Shown here: piece after piece, positions 43,106 through 51,628 of the stretch
How the letters are laid out: each line of letters begins with the position of its first letter
How positions within the stretch are numbered: the first letter of the stretch is position 1
Source: Pseudomonadota bacterium
Lineage (GTDB): Bacteria > Desulfobacterota > Desulfarculia > Desulfarculales > Desulfarculaceae
DNA: 64,000 nucleotides
Direction of reading: 5' to 3'
NCBI GenBank assembly: GCA_018902755.1
Contig: JAHIQI010000069.1
Span: 186,001 to 250,000 of the forward strand
Notes under the pieces: generated by a model
The model's input: only the letters and a program-made list of their open reading frames with translations
What the model was told of the DNA's origin: nothing
The model's database searches: none
Position numbers and translations under genes: made by a program

Positions 43106-45748
43106 ATGAGGAGAATTCTGCTGGCATTGGCCCTGGCCCTGCTGCTTTTGACGCCGGTTGCGGCCCAAGCGGCTGAGGCCATGAAGGTGGCGGTCTTTCC
43201 CTTCCACGTCTTCAGTCGGGAGCCCCTGACCGACTTGCGCGACGACGTGCAGAAGATGTTGGGAAACAAGCTGACCGCCTTGGGGGTTACGGTTATTCCC
43301 AATGAGGACGTGAACCAGGCCCTTGCCGCGGCGGGGCAGCCCCTGGACCTTACCCTGGCCCGCAAGGTGGCCGGGCGTATAGGGGCGGATTTCGCCATAA
43401 CCGGCTCCATCACCAAGATCGGCAACCGGGTGTCCCTGGACGCAAAGGTGCTGGACGTGCTGGGCATGCAGAGGCCTCAGTCCGCCTTTGTGGAAGGCGC
43501 GGGCCTGGAGTCCATCAGTGCGCTCACCGAACGCATCGCCCGTGAGCTGGCGGTTCGGGTCAGCGGCCGCGAGAAGGTGGCCGAGGTCAAGATCGCCGGC
43601 AACCGGCGCATCGAGGGCGACGCGGTCAAGGCGGTGCTCAAGACCAAGGAGGGCGGCATCTTCTCGCCTCTGCTCTTGGACGAGGACCTCAGGGCCGTGT
43701 GGAAGCTGGGCTACTTCGACGACGTGAAGATATCCAGCGCCGACAGCCCCAAGGGCAAGGTGGTCACCATCACCGTCAAGGAAAAGCCGGCGGTGCGCGA
43801 GGTGAAGTTCGAGGGCAACAAGGAGATCGACACCAAGGACCTGCAGGACCAGATAGGCCTGAAGCGCTTCGCGGTGTACAAGCCGGCCGCCGTAAAGGAA
43901 GCCGAGCAGAAGATCATCCAGATGTACCGCGACAAGGGCTACTACGACGTCAAGGTGACCAGCCAAGTGATCAACCTGCCCAAGGGCGACCTGGGCATCA
44001 AGTTCAATATCGTCGAGGGCGAAAAGGTCTACATCTCCAAGATCGAATTCCGGGGCAACAAGGCCTTCACCGAAAAAGAGCTCAAGGAAGTGATGAGCTC
44101 CGGGGAGAAGGGCTGGCTTTCCTGGATCAAGGACGATCACGTATTGGAGTGGGCCAAGCTGGAGCAGGACGTCCAGAAGCTCAACGACTTCTACTACAAC
44201 CACGGCTACATGAGCGCCCGGGTGGGCAAGCCCGAGATCAACCGCGCCAAAGACGGCCTGATACTCGTCATCAACATCGAGGAGGGCCCCCGCTTCAAGG
44301 TGTCCAGCGTGAGCATCTCCGGCCAGCTTATCGCTCCGCAAAAAGAGCTGGTCGACATGATCAAGACCAAGCCCGGCAGTTGGTATAACCGCGAACAGCT
44401 ACGCACCGACCTGGCCACCCTGCACGAGCTCTACGCCAACCGCGGCTTCGCCTACGTTGAGGTGCGGCCCCAGGTGCGCCAAAACATGAAGCAGCACTCG
44501 GTGGCCCTGGACTTCCAGGTGAACAAGGGCGCCAAGGTCTACTTCGACCGCATCATCATCAGCGGCAACACCCGCACCAGGGACAAGGTTATCCGCCGCG
44601 AGTTGGGCGTGGCCGAAGGCGACCTGTTCTCGGCCACCGCCATACGCTCGGCCAACATGCGCCTGCACAGGCTCAACTTCTTCGAGGACATCACCATCAG
44701 CCCCAGCAAGGGCGGCGACCCGGGCACCATGGACCTGAACATCAAGGTCAAGGAGAAGCGCACCGGTCAGATTTCCTTCGGCGCTGGCTACTCCACCCAG
44801 GACTCCTTCATGATCATGGGCCAGGTCACCGAGTCCAACCTCTTCGGCCGGGGCCAGCAGGTCCAGTTGAGAGGCACCCTGGGCGGCAAGTCCACCCGCT
44901 ACACCCTGAGCTTCACCGAGCCCTGGCTGTTCGATCGGCCCATCAGCTTCGGTGTGGACATCTACGACTGGGAGCGCGAGTACATCCAGTACACCAAGGC
45001 CGCCATGGGCGGGCGACTGCGCTGGGGCTTCCCGACTCCCTTGGCCTACACCCGCTTCTACCTGTACTACAAGTACGAAGAAGCCAACATCACCGACATC
45101 GACAAGAACGCCTCCTTGTACGTGCGCGACCAGGAAGGCTGGCACACCACCAGTAGCTTCAAGGGCATCGTGCGCCGCGACACCCGGGACGCCACCTTCA
45201 ACACCACCCGCGGTTCGGACAACAACCTGAGCGTGGAGTGGGCCGGCGGCGTGCTGGGCGGCACCAACGCCTTCTATAAGATCATCGGCAACACCGGCTG
45301 GTACTTCCCCATGTGGTGGAAGACGGTTCTGGTGCTGCACGGCCAGTTGGGCTGGATGGAGGGCCACTCCGGCGGCGACTTGCCGATCTATGAGAAGTTC
45401 TTCCTGGGCGGCATCAACACCCTCCGGGGCTTCTCCTACCAGTCGGTGAGCCCCAAGGACGAAAACGGCGACCTCATCGGTGGCGAGCGCATGTTCGTGG
45501 CCAACTTCGAAGTGCGCTTCCCCTTGTTCGAGAAGGCGGGCCTTACCGGCGTGGTCTTCTACGACACTGGTAACGCCTGGACCGCTGACGAGGGCTACGA
45601 CTTCTCCAGCCTGCGCAAGAGCGTTGGTTGCGGCATCCGCTGGATGTCGCCCATGGGCCCGTTGCGCCTGGAGTACGGCTACGTGCTCGACCCGCAGCCC
45701 GGCGACGACACCTCGAACTTCGAGTTCACCGTAGGTGGAATGTTTTAA
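43106..45748 (+). CDS. bamA: Outer-membrane assembly factor BamA with extra N-terminal domain
   Basis: An 880-residue outer-membrane protein: signal peptide (RRILLALALALLLLTPVAAQA), five POTRA domains (~157-565) and a 16-strand barrel with NTLRGFSYQ as the L6 motif, ending FTVGGMF with the terminal Phe required for insertion. A ~125-residue segment (27-153: MKVAVFPFHVFSREPL, GADFAITGSITKIG) precedes POTRA1 and resembles the N-terminal domain of TolB/CsgG-like proteins; classical BamA lacks it. A GTG at 43103 is an alternative start at better distance from GAGGAA. The gene is followed by skp, as in other bam loci. Confidence 0.95.
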   Translation: MRRILLALALALLLLTPVAAQAAEAMKVAVFPFHVFSREPLTDLRDDVQKMLGNKLTALGVTVIPNEDVNQALAAAGQPLDLTLARKVAGRIGADFAITGSITKIGNRVSLDAKVLDVLGMQRPQSAFVEGAGLESISALTERIARELAVRVSGREKVAEVKIAGNRRIEGDAVKAVLKTKEGGIFSPLLLDEDLRAVWKLGYFDDVKISSADSPKGKVVTITVKEKPAVREVKFEGNKEIDTKDLQDQIGLKRFAVYKPAAVKEAEQKIIQMYRDKGYYDVKVTSQVINLPKGDLGIKFNIVEGEKVYISKIEFRGNKAFTEKELKEVMSSGEKGWLSWIKDDHVLEWAKLEQDVQKLNDFYYNHGYMSARVGKPEINRAKDGLILVINIEEGPRFKVSSVSISGQLIAPQKELVDMIKTKPGSWYNREQLRTDLATLHELYANRGFAYVEVRPQVRQNMKQHSVALDFQVNKGAKVYFDRIIISGNTRTRDKVIRRELGVAEGDLFSATAIRSANMRLHRLNFFEDITISPSKGGDPGTMDLNIKVKEKRTGQISFGAGYSTQDSFMIMGQVTESNLFGRGQQVQLRGTLGGKSTRYTLSFTEPWLFDRPISFGVDIYDWEREYIQYTKAAMGGRLRWGFPTPLAYTRFYLYYKYEEANITDIDKNASLYVRDQEGWHTTSSFKGIVRRDTRDATFNTTRGSDNNLSVEWAGGVLGGTNAFYKIIGNTGWYFPMWWKTVLVLHGQLGWMEGHSGGDLPIYEKFFLGGINTLRGFSYQSVSPKDENGDLIGGERMFVANFEVRFPLFEKAGLTGVVFYDTGNAWTADEGYDFSSLRKSVGCGIRWMSPMGPLRLEYGYVLDPQPGDDTSNFEFTVGGMF

Positions 45749-45783
45749 GACCCCATCCAAAGGTTATAAAGGGGAGACTAATA

Positions 45784-46314
45784 ATGTTGCAGTCCAAACA
45801 CATCAAACTACCGATCTTGTTGGCGGTCCTGTTGGCCGCGTTCTGGCTGGCGCCCGCCGCGGCCCAGGCCCAGATCAAGATCGGGGTAATCAACATGGAG
45901 CAATCGGTCAACGACTGCAAGCAGGGTAAGCGGTCCCAGGCCGAACTGCGGCGCAAGGCGGCCAAGCTTGAGGATGAGTTGAAGCAGCTCACCGAAGACG
46001 TGCAGAAGCTGCGCAAGGACCTGGAAAACACCGCCATGCTGCTCAAGCCCGAGGCCAAACTGGCCAAGGAGCGCGAGTTCGAGCGTAAGGCCCGGCGGCT
46101 CAACGACCGCCGCCGCGACGCCCAGCAGGAGATCCGCGAGGCCCAACGCGATGGCTTCGCGCCTATCCTCCGGCGCATGCAGGGAGTCATCAAGGCCATC
46201 GGCGCCAAGGGCGGCTATGCCTTGATCACCGAATCCCGCAGCGCGCTTTACTATCCCCAGAGCGCCGACATCACCAGCGAAGTAATAGCGGCCTACGACA
46301 AAAAATACCCGTAG
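45784..46314 (+). CDS. skp: Periplasmic chaperone OmpH/Skp
   Basis: A 176-residue exported chaperone: signal peptide ending near AQAQ, then IKIGVINMEQSVNDCKQGKR and long coiled arms (~45-125). It holds unfolded outer-membrane proteins for BamA. GGGGAGA precedes the ATG. It sits 36 bases after bamA and 10 before lpxD, as in enterobacteria. The pI is strongly basic in the arm region. Confidence 0.92.
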   Translation: MLQSKHIKLPILLAVLLAAFWLAPAAAQAQIKIGVINMEQSVNDCKQGKRSQAELRRKAAKLEDELKQLTEDVQKLRKDLENTAMLLKPEAKLAKEREFERKARRLNDRRRDAQQEIREAQRDGFAPILRRMQGVIKAIGAKGGYALITESRSALYYPQSADITSEVIAAYDKKYP

Positions 46315-46324
46315 GGGACAGGCT

Positions 46325-47353
46325 GTGAAGATTACGCTGGGCCAATTGGCCCTGCTCTTGGGCGGCAGCCTGGAAGGACCGGCCGAGCGCGAGGTATCGG
46401 GGATCAAGGGGCTGGAAGACGCCGGCCCCGAGGATCTCTCCTTCCTGGCCAACCCCAAGTATGCGCCCATGCTTGAAAAATGCCGGGCGGGCGTGGTGTT
46501 GGTGGACCGCGAACACAAGGTCCCGGAAGGGTTGGCCATCATAAGGGTGGACAACCCATACCTGGCCTATGCCCAGGTCTTGACCAAGGCCACGGCCAAG
46601 CCCTACGTCCCCTTGGGGGTGCACCCCAAGGCGGTGGTGGAGCCGGACGCCCGCTTGGGCGCGGACTGCTCGGTCCATGCCCTGGCCTACGTGGGGGCAG
46701 GCGCCGAGTTGGGCGATAGGGTGGTGGTGCATCCGGGGGCCTACCTGGGCCCCGGAGTCAAGGTTGGTTCGGACACGGTGATCCACGCCAACGTGGTGGT
46801 GTACCAAGACTGCGTCATCGGCAGCCGGTGCATCATCCACGGCGGGGTTATCATCGGGGCCGACGGCTACGGCTTCGTCTTTGACGGCCAGGGCCACTTC
46901 AAGATCCCCCAGGTCGGCATCGTGCAGATAGACGACGACGTGGAGCTGGGGGCGGGCACCACCGTCGATCGGGCGGCCAACGGCCGCACCTGGATACAGC
47001 GCGGGGTCAAGATCGACGATCAGGTGCACATCGCCCACGGCTGCGTCATCGGCGAAAACAGCCTGCTGGTGGCCCAGGTGGGCATCAGCGGCTCCAGCAA
47101 ACTGGGTAAGGGCGTGGTGCTGGGGGGTAAAGTAGGCGTGGTCGGGCATATCACCATCGGCGACGGGGCCATGGTGGGAGGCGGCTCTGGCATCGCCCAG
47201 TCGGTGGAGCCCGGCGCGGTGGTCAGCGGCTACCCGGTGATGCCCCACCGCCTGTGGTTGCGCACCAGGGGTCTGGTCAAGCGCCTGCCCGAGATTTTCA
47301 GCCGGGTGAAAAAGCTCGAGGATCGGCTGGATCAGCGCGAGGAAGAGGAATAA
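46325..47353 (+). CDS. lpxD: UDP-3-O-acylglucosamine N-acyltransferase
   Basis: A 342-residue left-handed beta-helix acyltransferase: N-terminal uridine-binding domain (~1-100), hexapeptide repeats, and the catalytic His in DDQVHIAHGCVIGENS. It adds the N-linked hydroxyacyl chain in lipid A synthesis. The start is GTG with AGGGGA upstream. A short charged coiled tail (KKLEDRLDQREEEE) follows the helix. Confidence 0.94.
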   Translation: MKITLGQLALLLGGSLEGPAEREVSGIKGLEDAGPEDLSFLANPKYAPMLEKCRAGVVLVDREHKVPEGLAIIRVDNPYLAYAQVLTKATAKPYVPLGVHPKAVVEPDARLGADCSVHALAYVGAGAELGDRVVVHPGAYLGPGVKVGSDTVIHANVVVYQDCVIGSRCIIHGGVIIGADGYGFVFDGQGHFKIPQVGIVQIDDDVELGAGTTVDRAANGRTWIQRGVKIDDQVHIAHGCVIGENSLLVAQVGISGSSKLGKGVVLGGKVGVVGHITIGDGAMVGGGSGIAQSVEPGAVVSGYPVMPHRLWLRTRGLVKRLPEIFSRVKKLEDRLDQREEEE

Positions 47354-47365
47354 AGGAGCGGTCAA

Positions 47366-47806
47366 ATGCCTGCAGGAGTACTGAACCTCACCGACATAAT
47401 GGAAATACTGCCCCACCGCTATCCCCTTCTTTTGGTGGACCGCGTTCTGGAACTTAGAACGCCCGAATACGTCAAGGCCATGAAGAACGTGACCTTCAAT
47501 GAGGCGTTTTTCCAGGGGCACTTTCCCGGCAAGCCGGTAATGCCCGGCGTTTTGGTCATCGAGGCCATGGCCCAGACCGGAGGCATTTTGGCCTACCAAA
47601 CTTATCCCGAGGCCAAGGACCGGTTGTTCTATTTCATGGGCATGGATAAAGTTAAGTTCCGTAGGCCGGTGGTGCCGGGCGACCAACTGATAATGGAACT
47701 TACCGCCGTGCACCGCTCCACCAGAGCCTGGAAGATGATCGGCAAGGCCTTTGTGGATGACCAACTGGCCGTGCAAGCCGAGCTTACCGCGGCCCTGGTG
47801 CAGTAG
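47366..47806 (+). CDS. fabZ: 3-hydroxyacyl-ACP dehydratase
   Basis: A 146-residue hotdog-fold dehydratase with the catalytic pair His52 (GHFPGKPVMPGV) and Glu66 (IEAMAQTGG). It dehydrates 3-hydroxyacyl-ACP, competing with lpxD/lpxA for the same substrate, which explains its place between them. AAAGGAG precedes the ATG. Confidence 0.95.
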   Translation: MPAGVLNLTDIMEILPHRYPLLLVDRVLELRTPEYVKAMKNVTFNEAFFQGHFPGKPVMPGVLVIEAMAQTGGILAYQTYPEAKDRLFYFMGMDKVKFRRPVVPGDQLIMELTAVHRSTRAWKMIGKAFVDDQLAVQAELTAALVQ

Positions 47807-47858
47807 AACCCGGCCCAGGTAGGCCCCAAGTTTTCTCTGAGCGCGGAAAAGGTTTTTC

Positions 47859-48632
47859 ATGGAGATACATCCCACCGCGGTGGTTCACGAGAGCGCCCAA
47901 CTGGCCCAAGGGGTCAAAGTCGGCGCTTATGCCCACATCGGGCCCGAGGTGTCCATAGGTCCCGGCACCCAGGTGGACCACCACGCCAGCATCGAACGAC
48001 TGACCACCATCGGGGCCGACTGCCATATCTGGCCCTTCGCCTCCATAGGCACCGACCCCCAGGACCTTAAGTTCGGCGGCGAGCGAACCACCCTGCAAAT
48101 CGGCGACCGGGTGCTGATCCGCGAGTTCGTGACCGTGAACCGGGGCACCGGCGATGGCGGCGGCGTCACCCGCCTGGGCGACGACTGCCTCTTGATGGCC
48201 TACGCCCACGTGGCTCACGACTGCCAATTGGGCCAGCGGGTGATCATGGCCAACGCGGCCACCTTGGGCGGCCACGTGCATGTGGAGGATTTCGCCAACA
48301 TCGGCGGCCTGGTGGCCATCCACCAGTTCACCCGCATCGGCACCCGGGCTTTCATCGGGGGCATGAGCGGAGTGGCCCAGGACCAGCCGCCCTACTGCCT
48401 GTGCGAAGGCAACCGATGCAAGCCCCACGGCATGAATGTGATCGGGCTGAAAAGGGCGGGATTCGCCACCGAGACCATAGAGGCCCTAAAGACCGCCTAC
48501 CGGATCATCTTCCGCACCCATACCCCCATCCAAAAGGCCATGGAGGAAGTCCGCGCCGAAGTTAGCGGCGTGCCGGAGGTGGATCACCTGCTGGACTTCA
48601 TCGCCTCCAGCGAACGGGGAGTCGCCCGTTAG
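47859..48632 (+). CDS. lpxA: UDP-N-acetylglucosamine acyltransferase
   Basis: A 257-residue beta-helix enzyme that starts lipid A synthesis. Hexapeptide repeats begin at IHPTAVVHESAQL; the catalytic His lies in MAYAHVAHDCQLG, and the C-terminal helical bundle starts with AYRIIFRTHTPIQ. Gly in the acyl pocket cannot be judged without alignment. The acceptor may be UDP-GlcNAc or, if the downstream oxidoreductase is GnnA, a 3-amino analogue. Confidence 0.94.
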   Translation: MEIHPTAVVHESAQLAQGVKVGAYAHIGPEVSIGPGTQVDHHASIERLTTIGADCHIWPFASIGTDPQDLKFGGERTTLQIGDRVLIREFVTVNRGTGDGGGVTRLGDDCLLMAYAHVAHDCQLGQRVIMANAATLGGHVHVEDFANIGGLVAIHQFTRIGTRAFIGGMSGVAQDQPPYCLCEGNRCKPHGMNVIGLKRAGFATETIEALKTAYRIIFRTHTPIQKAMEEVRAEVSGVPEVDHLLDFIASSERGVAR

Positions 48633-48642
48633 CGGAGGAAAA

Positions 48643-49452
48643 ATGGCACGGCGCACCATAGGTCTAATCGCCGGCAAGAGCCAGTTCCCCCTGCTGTTCG
48701 CCCGCTCCGCCCGGGCCCAGGGCCACCGCGTGGTGGCCGTGGCTTTCAAGGGCGAAACCCTGCCCGCCCTGGAGCAGGAGGTGGACAGCCTCACTTGGGT
48801 GCAACTGGGCCAGCTTGGCAAGCTCCTGAAGGCCTTCAAGAACCAGGGCGTGACCCAGGCGGCCATGTGCGGTGGGGTCACCAAGCCTCGCATGTTCGAC
48901 CTGAAGCCGGACTTCAAGGCCCTGGGCCTTATCAAGAAGATCCGGCACATGGCCGACGACGGCATCCTGCGCACCTTTGCCGACTACCTGGGCGAGCAGG
49001 GAATAGAGATTTTGCCCAGCCACGAGCTGGTGCCCGAGCTTTTGGCCAAGCCGGGCCTCTACACCAAGCGCAAGCCCACCGAGGAGGAGCGCGAGGACAT
49101 GGAGGTGGGCTGGCAGGTGGCGGCCGAGCTGGGCAAACTGGACATAGGCCAGTGCGTGGTGGTGCGGGGCAGGGCCGTGGTGGCCGTGGAGGCCATGGAA
49201 GGCACCGATCAATGCATACGCCGGGGCGGCGAGCTGGTCGGCGGCCAGGGCGCGGTGGTGATCAAGCGCTGCAAGCCGGGCCAGGACCGCCGCTTCGACC
49301 TGCCCTCGGTGGGCGCCGACACCGTGGCGGTGATGGCCGCGGCCGGGGCTTCCTGCCTCCTGGTGGAGGCGGAGCGCACCCTTTTCTTCGACCTGGAGCA
49401 GGCCGTGAAGCTGGCCGATGCTTCGGGCATTTGCATCATGGGCCGTAGCTGA
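48643..49452 (+). CDS. lpxI: UDP-2,3-diacylglucosamine pyrophosphatase LpxI
   Basis: A 269-residue LpxI (DUF1009) enzyme that produces lipid X. IGLIAGKSQFPLLFARSAR, then the FDLKPDFKAL segment and the C-terminal domain RFDLPSVGADTVAVMAAAGA match the family. It replaces LpxH, as in many Desulfobacterota and alphaproteobacteria. It lies 10 bases after lpxA and about 28 before the oxidoreductase. Confidence 0.93.
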   Translation: MARRTIGLIAGKSQFPLLFARSARAQGHRVVAVAFKGETLPALEQEVDSLTWVQLGQLGKLLKAFKNQGVTQAAMCGGVTKPRMFDLKPDFKALGLIKKIRHMADDGILRTFADYLGEQGIEILPSHELVPELLAKPGLYTKRKPTEEEREDMEVGWQVAAELGKLDIGQCVVVRGRAVVAVEAMEGTDQCIRRGGELVGGQGAVVIKRCKPGQDRRFDLPSVGADTVAVMAAAGASCLLVEAERTLFFDLEQAVKLADASGICIMGRS

Positions 49453-49480
49453 TTCTCGACCTGATAAACAAGGAGGCCGC

Positions 49481-50488
49481 GTGAGCGCGCCGGTGAAAAT
49501 AGCGGTGGTGGGGGTCGGCTACTTGGGCCGTTTCCACGCCGAAAAATTGGCCCGCCTGAAAACCGCCGACCTGGTGGGGGTGGTGGACGCCGACCCCGCC
49601 CAGGCCGAATCGGTGGGCAAGGCGGTGGGCTGCCCCAGCTTTAGCGACCACCGCGAGCTTTTGGGCAAGGTGGAAGCGGTGAGCGTGGTAACCCCCACGG
49701 TGGCCCACCACGCGGTGGCCAAGGACTTCCTCTTGGCCGGGGCGGACGTGATGTGCGAAAAGCCCATGACCGCCACCCTGGAGGAGGCCGACGAACTCAT
49801 CGCCCTGGCCCATGACAAGGGCCGCATCCTGCAGGTGGGCCATTTGGAGCGCTTCAACCCGGCGGTGGAGGGACTTTTCGAACGGGCGGGCAAGCCCATG
49901 TTCATGGAGGTGAACCGCATCGCCCCCTTCAAGGCACGGGCCACCGACGTGGATGTGACCCTGGACCTGATGATCCACGACCTGGACATCATCCTGGCCC
50001 TGGTGGGCAGCGAGCCGGTGGAGATCAGGGCCAAGGGAGTGCCGGTCCTGGGCCCCCACGCCGATCTGGTCAACGCCCGCCTGGAGTTCGCCGACGGCTG
50101 CGTGGCCAACGTCACCGCCAGCCGCCTGGCCCTCAAGGACGAGCGCAAGATGCGCATGTTCCAGCCGGACGCCTACTTCTCCCTGGACTTCCGCAAGCGC
50201 AAGCTTCTGGTGGTCAGCGGGGTGGAGTACCGGCCGGGCAAACTCCCCAAGGTAAAGGCGGAGCGCCCCCGCTTCCCCAAGAGCGACCCCCTGGAAAAAG
50301 AGCTCAGCGCCTTTTTGGATTCGGTTCGCACCCGTCAGGCCCCCAGGGTGGACGGCCAGGCTGGCCGGCGGGCCCTGGCCTGCGCCATGAGCGTGCGGGC
50401 CTGCGTGCAGGAGGGCCTGTGCAAGTACCAGGATGTGCTGGAGGCCTCGCCGCGCTGGGTGGAAGCCCTTTCCGCCGAGGAAGACTAA
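49481..50488 (+). CDS. Gfo/Idh/MocA oxidoreductase, GnnA candidate
   Basis: A 335-residue NAD(P)-dependent sugar dehydrogenase. VVGVGYLGRFHAEKL is the Rossmann motif, and Lys94 in MCEKPMTATL the catalytic-region Lys; HDLDIILALVG is typical. In Acidithiobacillus gnnA and gnnB lie between lpxA and lpxB and make UDP-GlcNAc3N for 3-amino lipid A. The position here, between lpxI and lpxB, suggests the same first step, but no transaminase adjoins. The GTG start follows AAGGAGG at ideal spacing; a longer frame would overlap lpxI. Confidence 0.82.
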   Translation: MSAPVKIAVVGVGYLGRFHAEKLARLKTADLVGVVDADPAQAESVGKAVGCPSFSDHRELLGKVEAVSVVTPTVAHHAVAKDFLLAGADVMCEKPMTATLEEADELIALAHDKGRILQVGHLERFNPAVEGLFERAGKPMFMEVNRIAPFKARATDVDVTLDLMIHDLDIILALVGSEPVEIRAKGVPVLGPHADLVNARLEFADGCVANVTASRLALKDERKMRMFQPDAYFSLDFRKRKLLVVSGVEYRPGKLPKVKAERPRFPKSDPLEKELSAFLDSVRTRQAPRVDGQAGRRALACAMSVRACVQEGLCKYQDVLEASPRWVEALSAEED

Positions 50489-50489
50489 T

Positions 50490-51623
50490 ATGACCGCCGG
50501 CCGGTCAGTGGTGCTGGTGGCCGGGGAGGCCAGCGGCGATCAACACGCGGCCCGCCTGGCCCGCGAACTGACCGCCCTGGACCCGGACATCGCCATCAGC
50601 GGCATCGGCGGCCCCAAGATGGAGGCCGCCGGGGTGGAGTTGCTCCACCGCTCCGAGGACTTGGCCCTGGTGGGGGTGGCCGAGGTGCTGCCCAAACTCC
50701 TGGTGATTCTGGGGGCCATCCGGGGCATCAAGCGCCACATGAAGCGCACCCGGCCCGACCTGGTCATCCTGGTGGACTTCCCGGACTTCAACTTCCGGGT
50801 GGGCAAGGCCGCCAAGAAGCTGGGCCTCAAGGTGCTCTACTATATCAGCCCCCAGGTGTGGGCCTGGCGGCCCAAGCGGGCCCAGCAGATGGCCTCCTTC
50901 GTCAAGCACCTGGCCTGCGTGTTCCCTTTTGAGCCACAGTTTTTCAGAAACCACGCCCCGCAGCTCCCGGTGAGCTTCGTGGGGCATCCTCTCTTGGACA
51001 TACCGCCTCAGGAGTGGGACGAGCCTTTGCCCGTGCCCCAGGAGGCCGAGCTGGTGGGCCTGCTGCCCGGCAGCCGCATGTCCGAGATAAGCCGCCTGCT
51101 GCCCCTGCTGTTGGCCACGGCCAAGCGCATGCAGGAGCAAAGGCCGGGAATGCATTTCGTCCTGCCCCTGGCTCCGGGCCTGCGCCGGGAGCAGGTGGAG
51201 CCTTACCTCAAGGACACCCCGCGAGGCTTGACCGTGCTGGCCGGAAGGGCCCGCCAGGTCATGGAGCAGGCCAGACTTTTGCTGGTGGCCTCGGGCACGG
51301 CCACTCTCCAGACCGCACTGGCCGGGACCCCAGGGGTGGTGGTATACAAGACCGGAGGTTTCAACTACCTGGTGGCGCGCTCCCTGATAAAGGTGGAGTA
51401 CATCGCCATGCCCAACTTGATCGCCGGCCGCGAGCTGATGCCCGAGCTGATTCAGGGCGAGGCCACCCCGGAAAAGGTGGCCGCGGAGGCCCTGTCCCTG
51501 CTAGACGACGAGCGGCGGCGGGCTCGGGTGATAGAGGGCCTGAACGAGGTCCGCGCCAAATTGGGCGGGCCGGGAGCCAGCCGCCGGGTGGCCGAGTTGG
51601 CTCTGGAAATCATGGAAGGATAA
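50490..51623 (+). CDS. lpxB: Lipid-A-disaccharide synthase
   Basis: A 377-residue GT-B glycosyltransferase: VAGEASGDQHAARLA and YYISPQVWAWRPKRA are diagnostic, and LPGSRMSEISRLLP and ASGTATLQTAL belong to the donor domain. It joins lipid X and UDP-diacylglucosamine. The start at 50490 follows GAGGAAG and is one base after the oxidoreductase stop. The end overlaps nothing but leads six bases later to msbA. Confidence 0.95.
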   Translation: MTAGRSVVLVAGEASGDQHAARLARELTALDPDIAISGIGGPKMEAAGVELLHRSEDLALVGVAEVLPKLLVILGAIRGIKRHMKRTRPDLVILVDFPDFNFRVGKAAKKLGLKVLYYISPQVWAWRPKRAQQMASFVKHLACVFPFEPQFFRNHAPQLPVSFVGHPLLDIPPQEWDEPLPVPQEAELVGLLPGSRMSEISRLLPLLLATAKRMQEQRPGMHFVLPLAPGLRREQVEPYLKDTPRGLTVLAGRARQVMEQARLLLVASGTATLQTALAGTPGVVVYKTGGFNYLVARSLIKVEYIAMPNLIAGRELMPELIQGEATPEKVAAEALSLLDDERRRARVIEGLNEVRAKLGGPGASRRVAELALEIMEG

Positions 51624-51628
51624 CCGGT

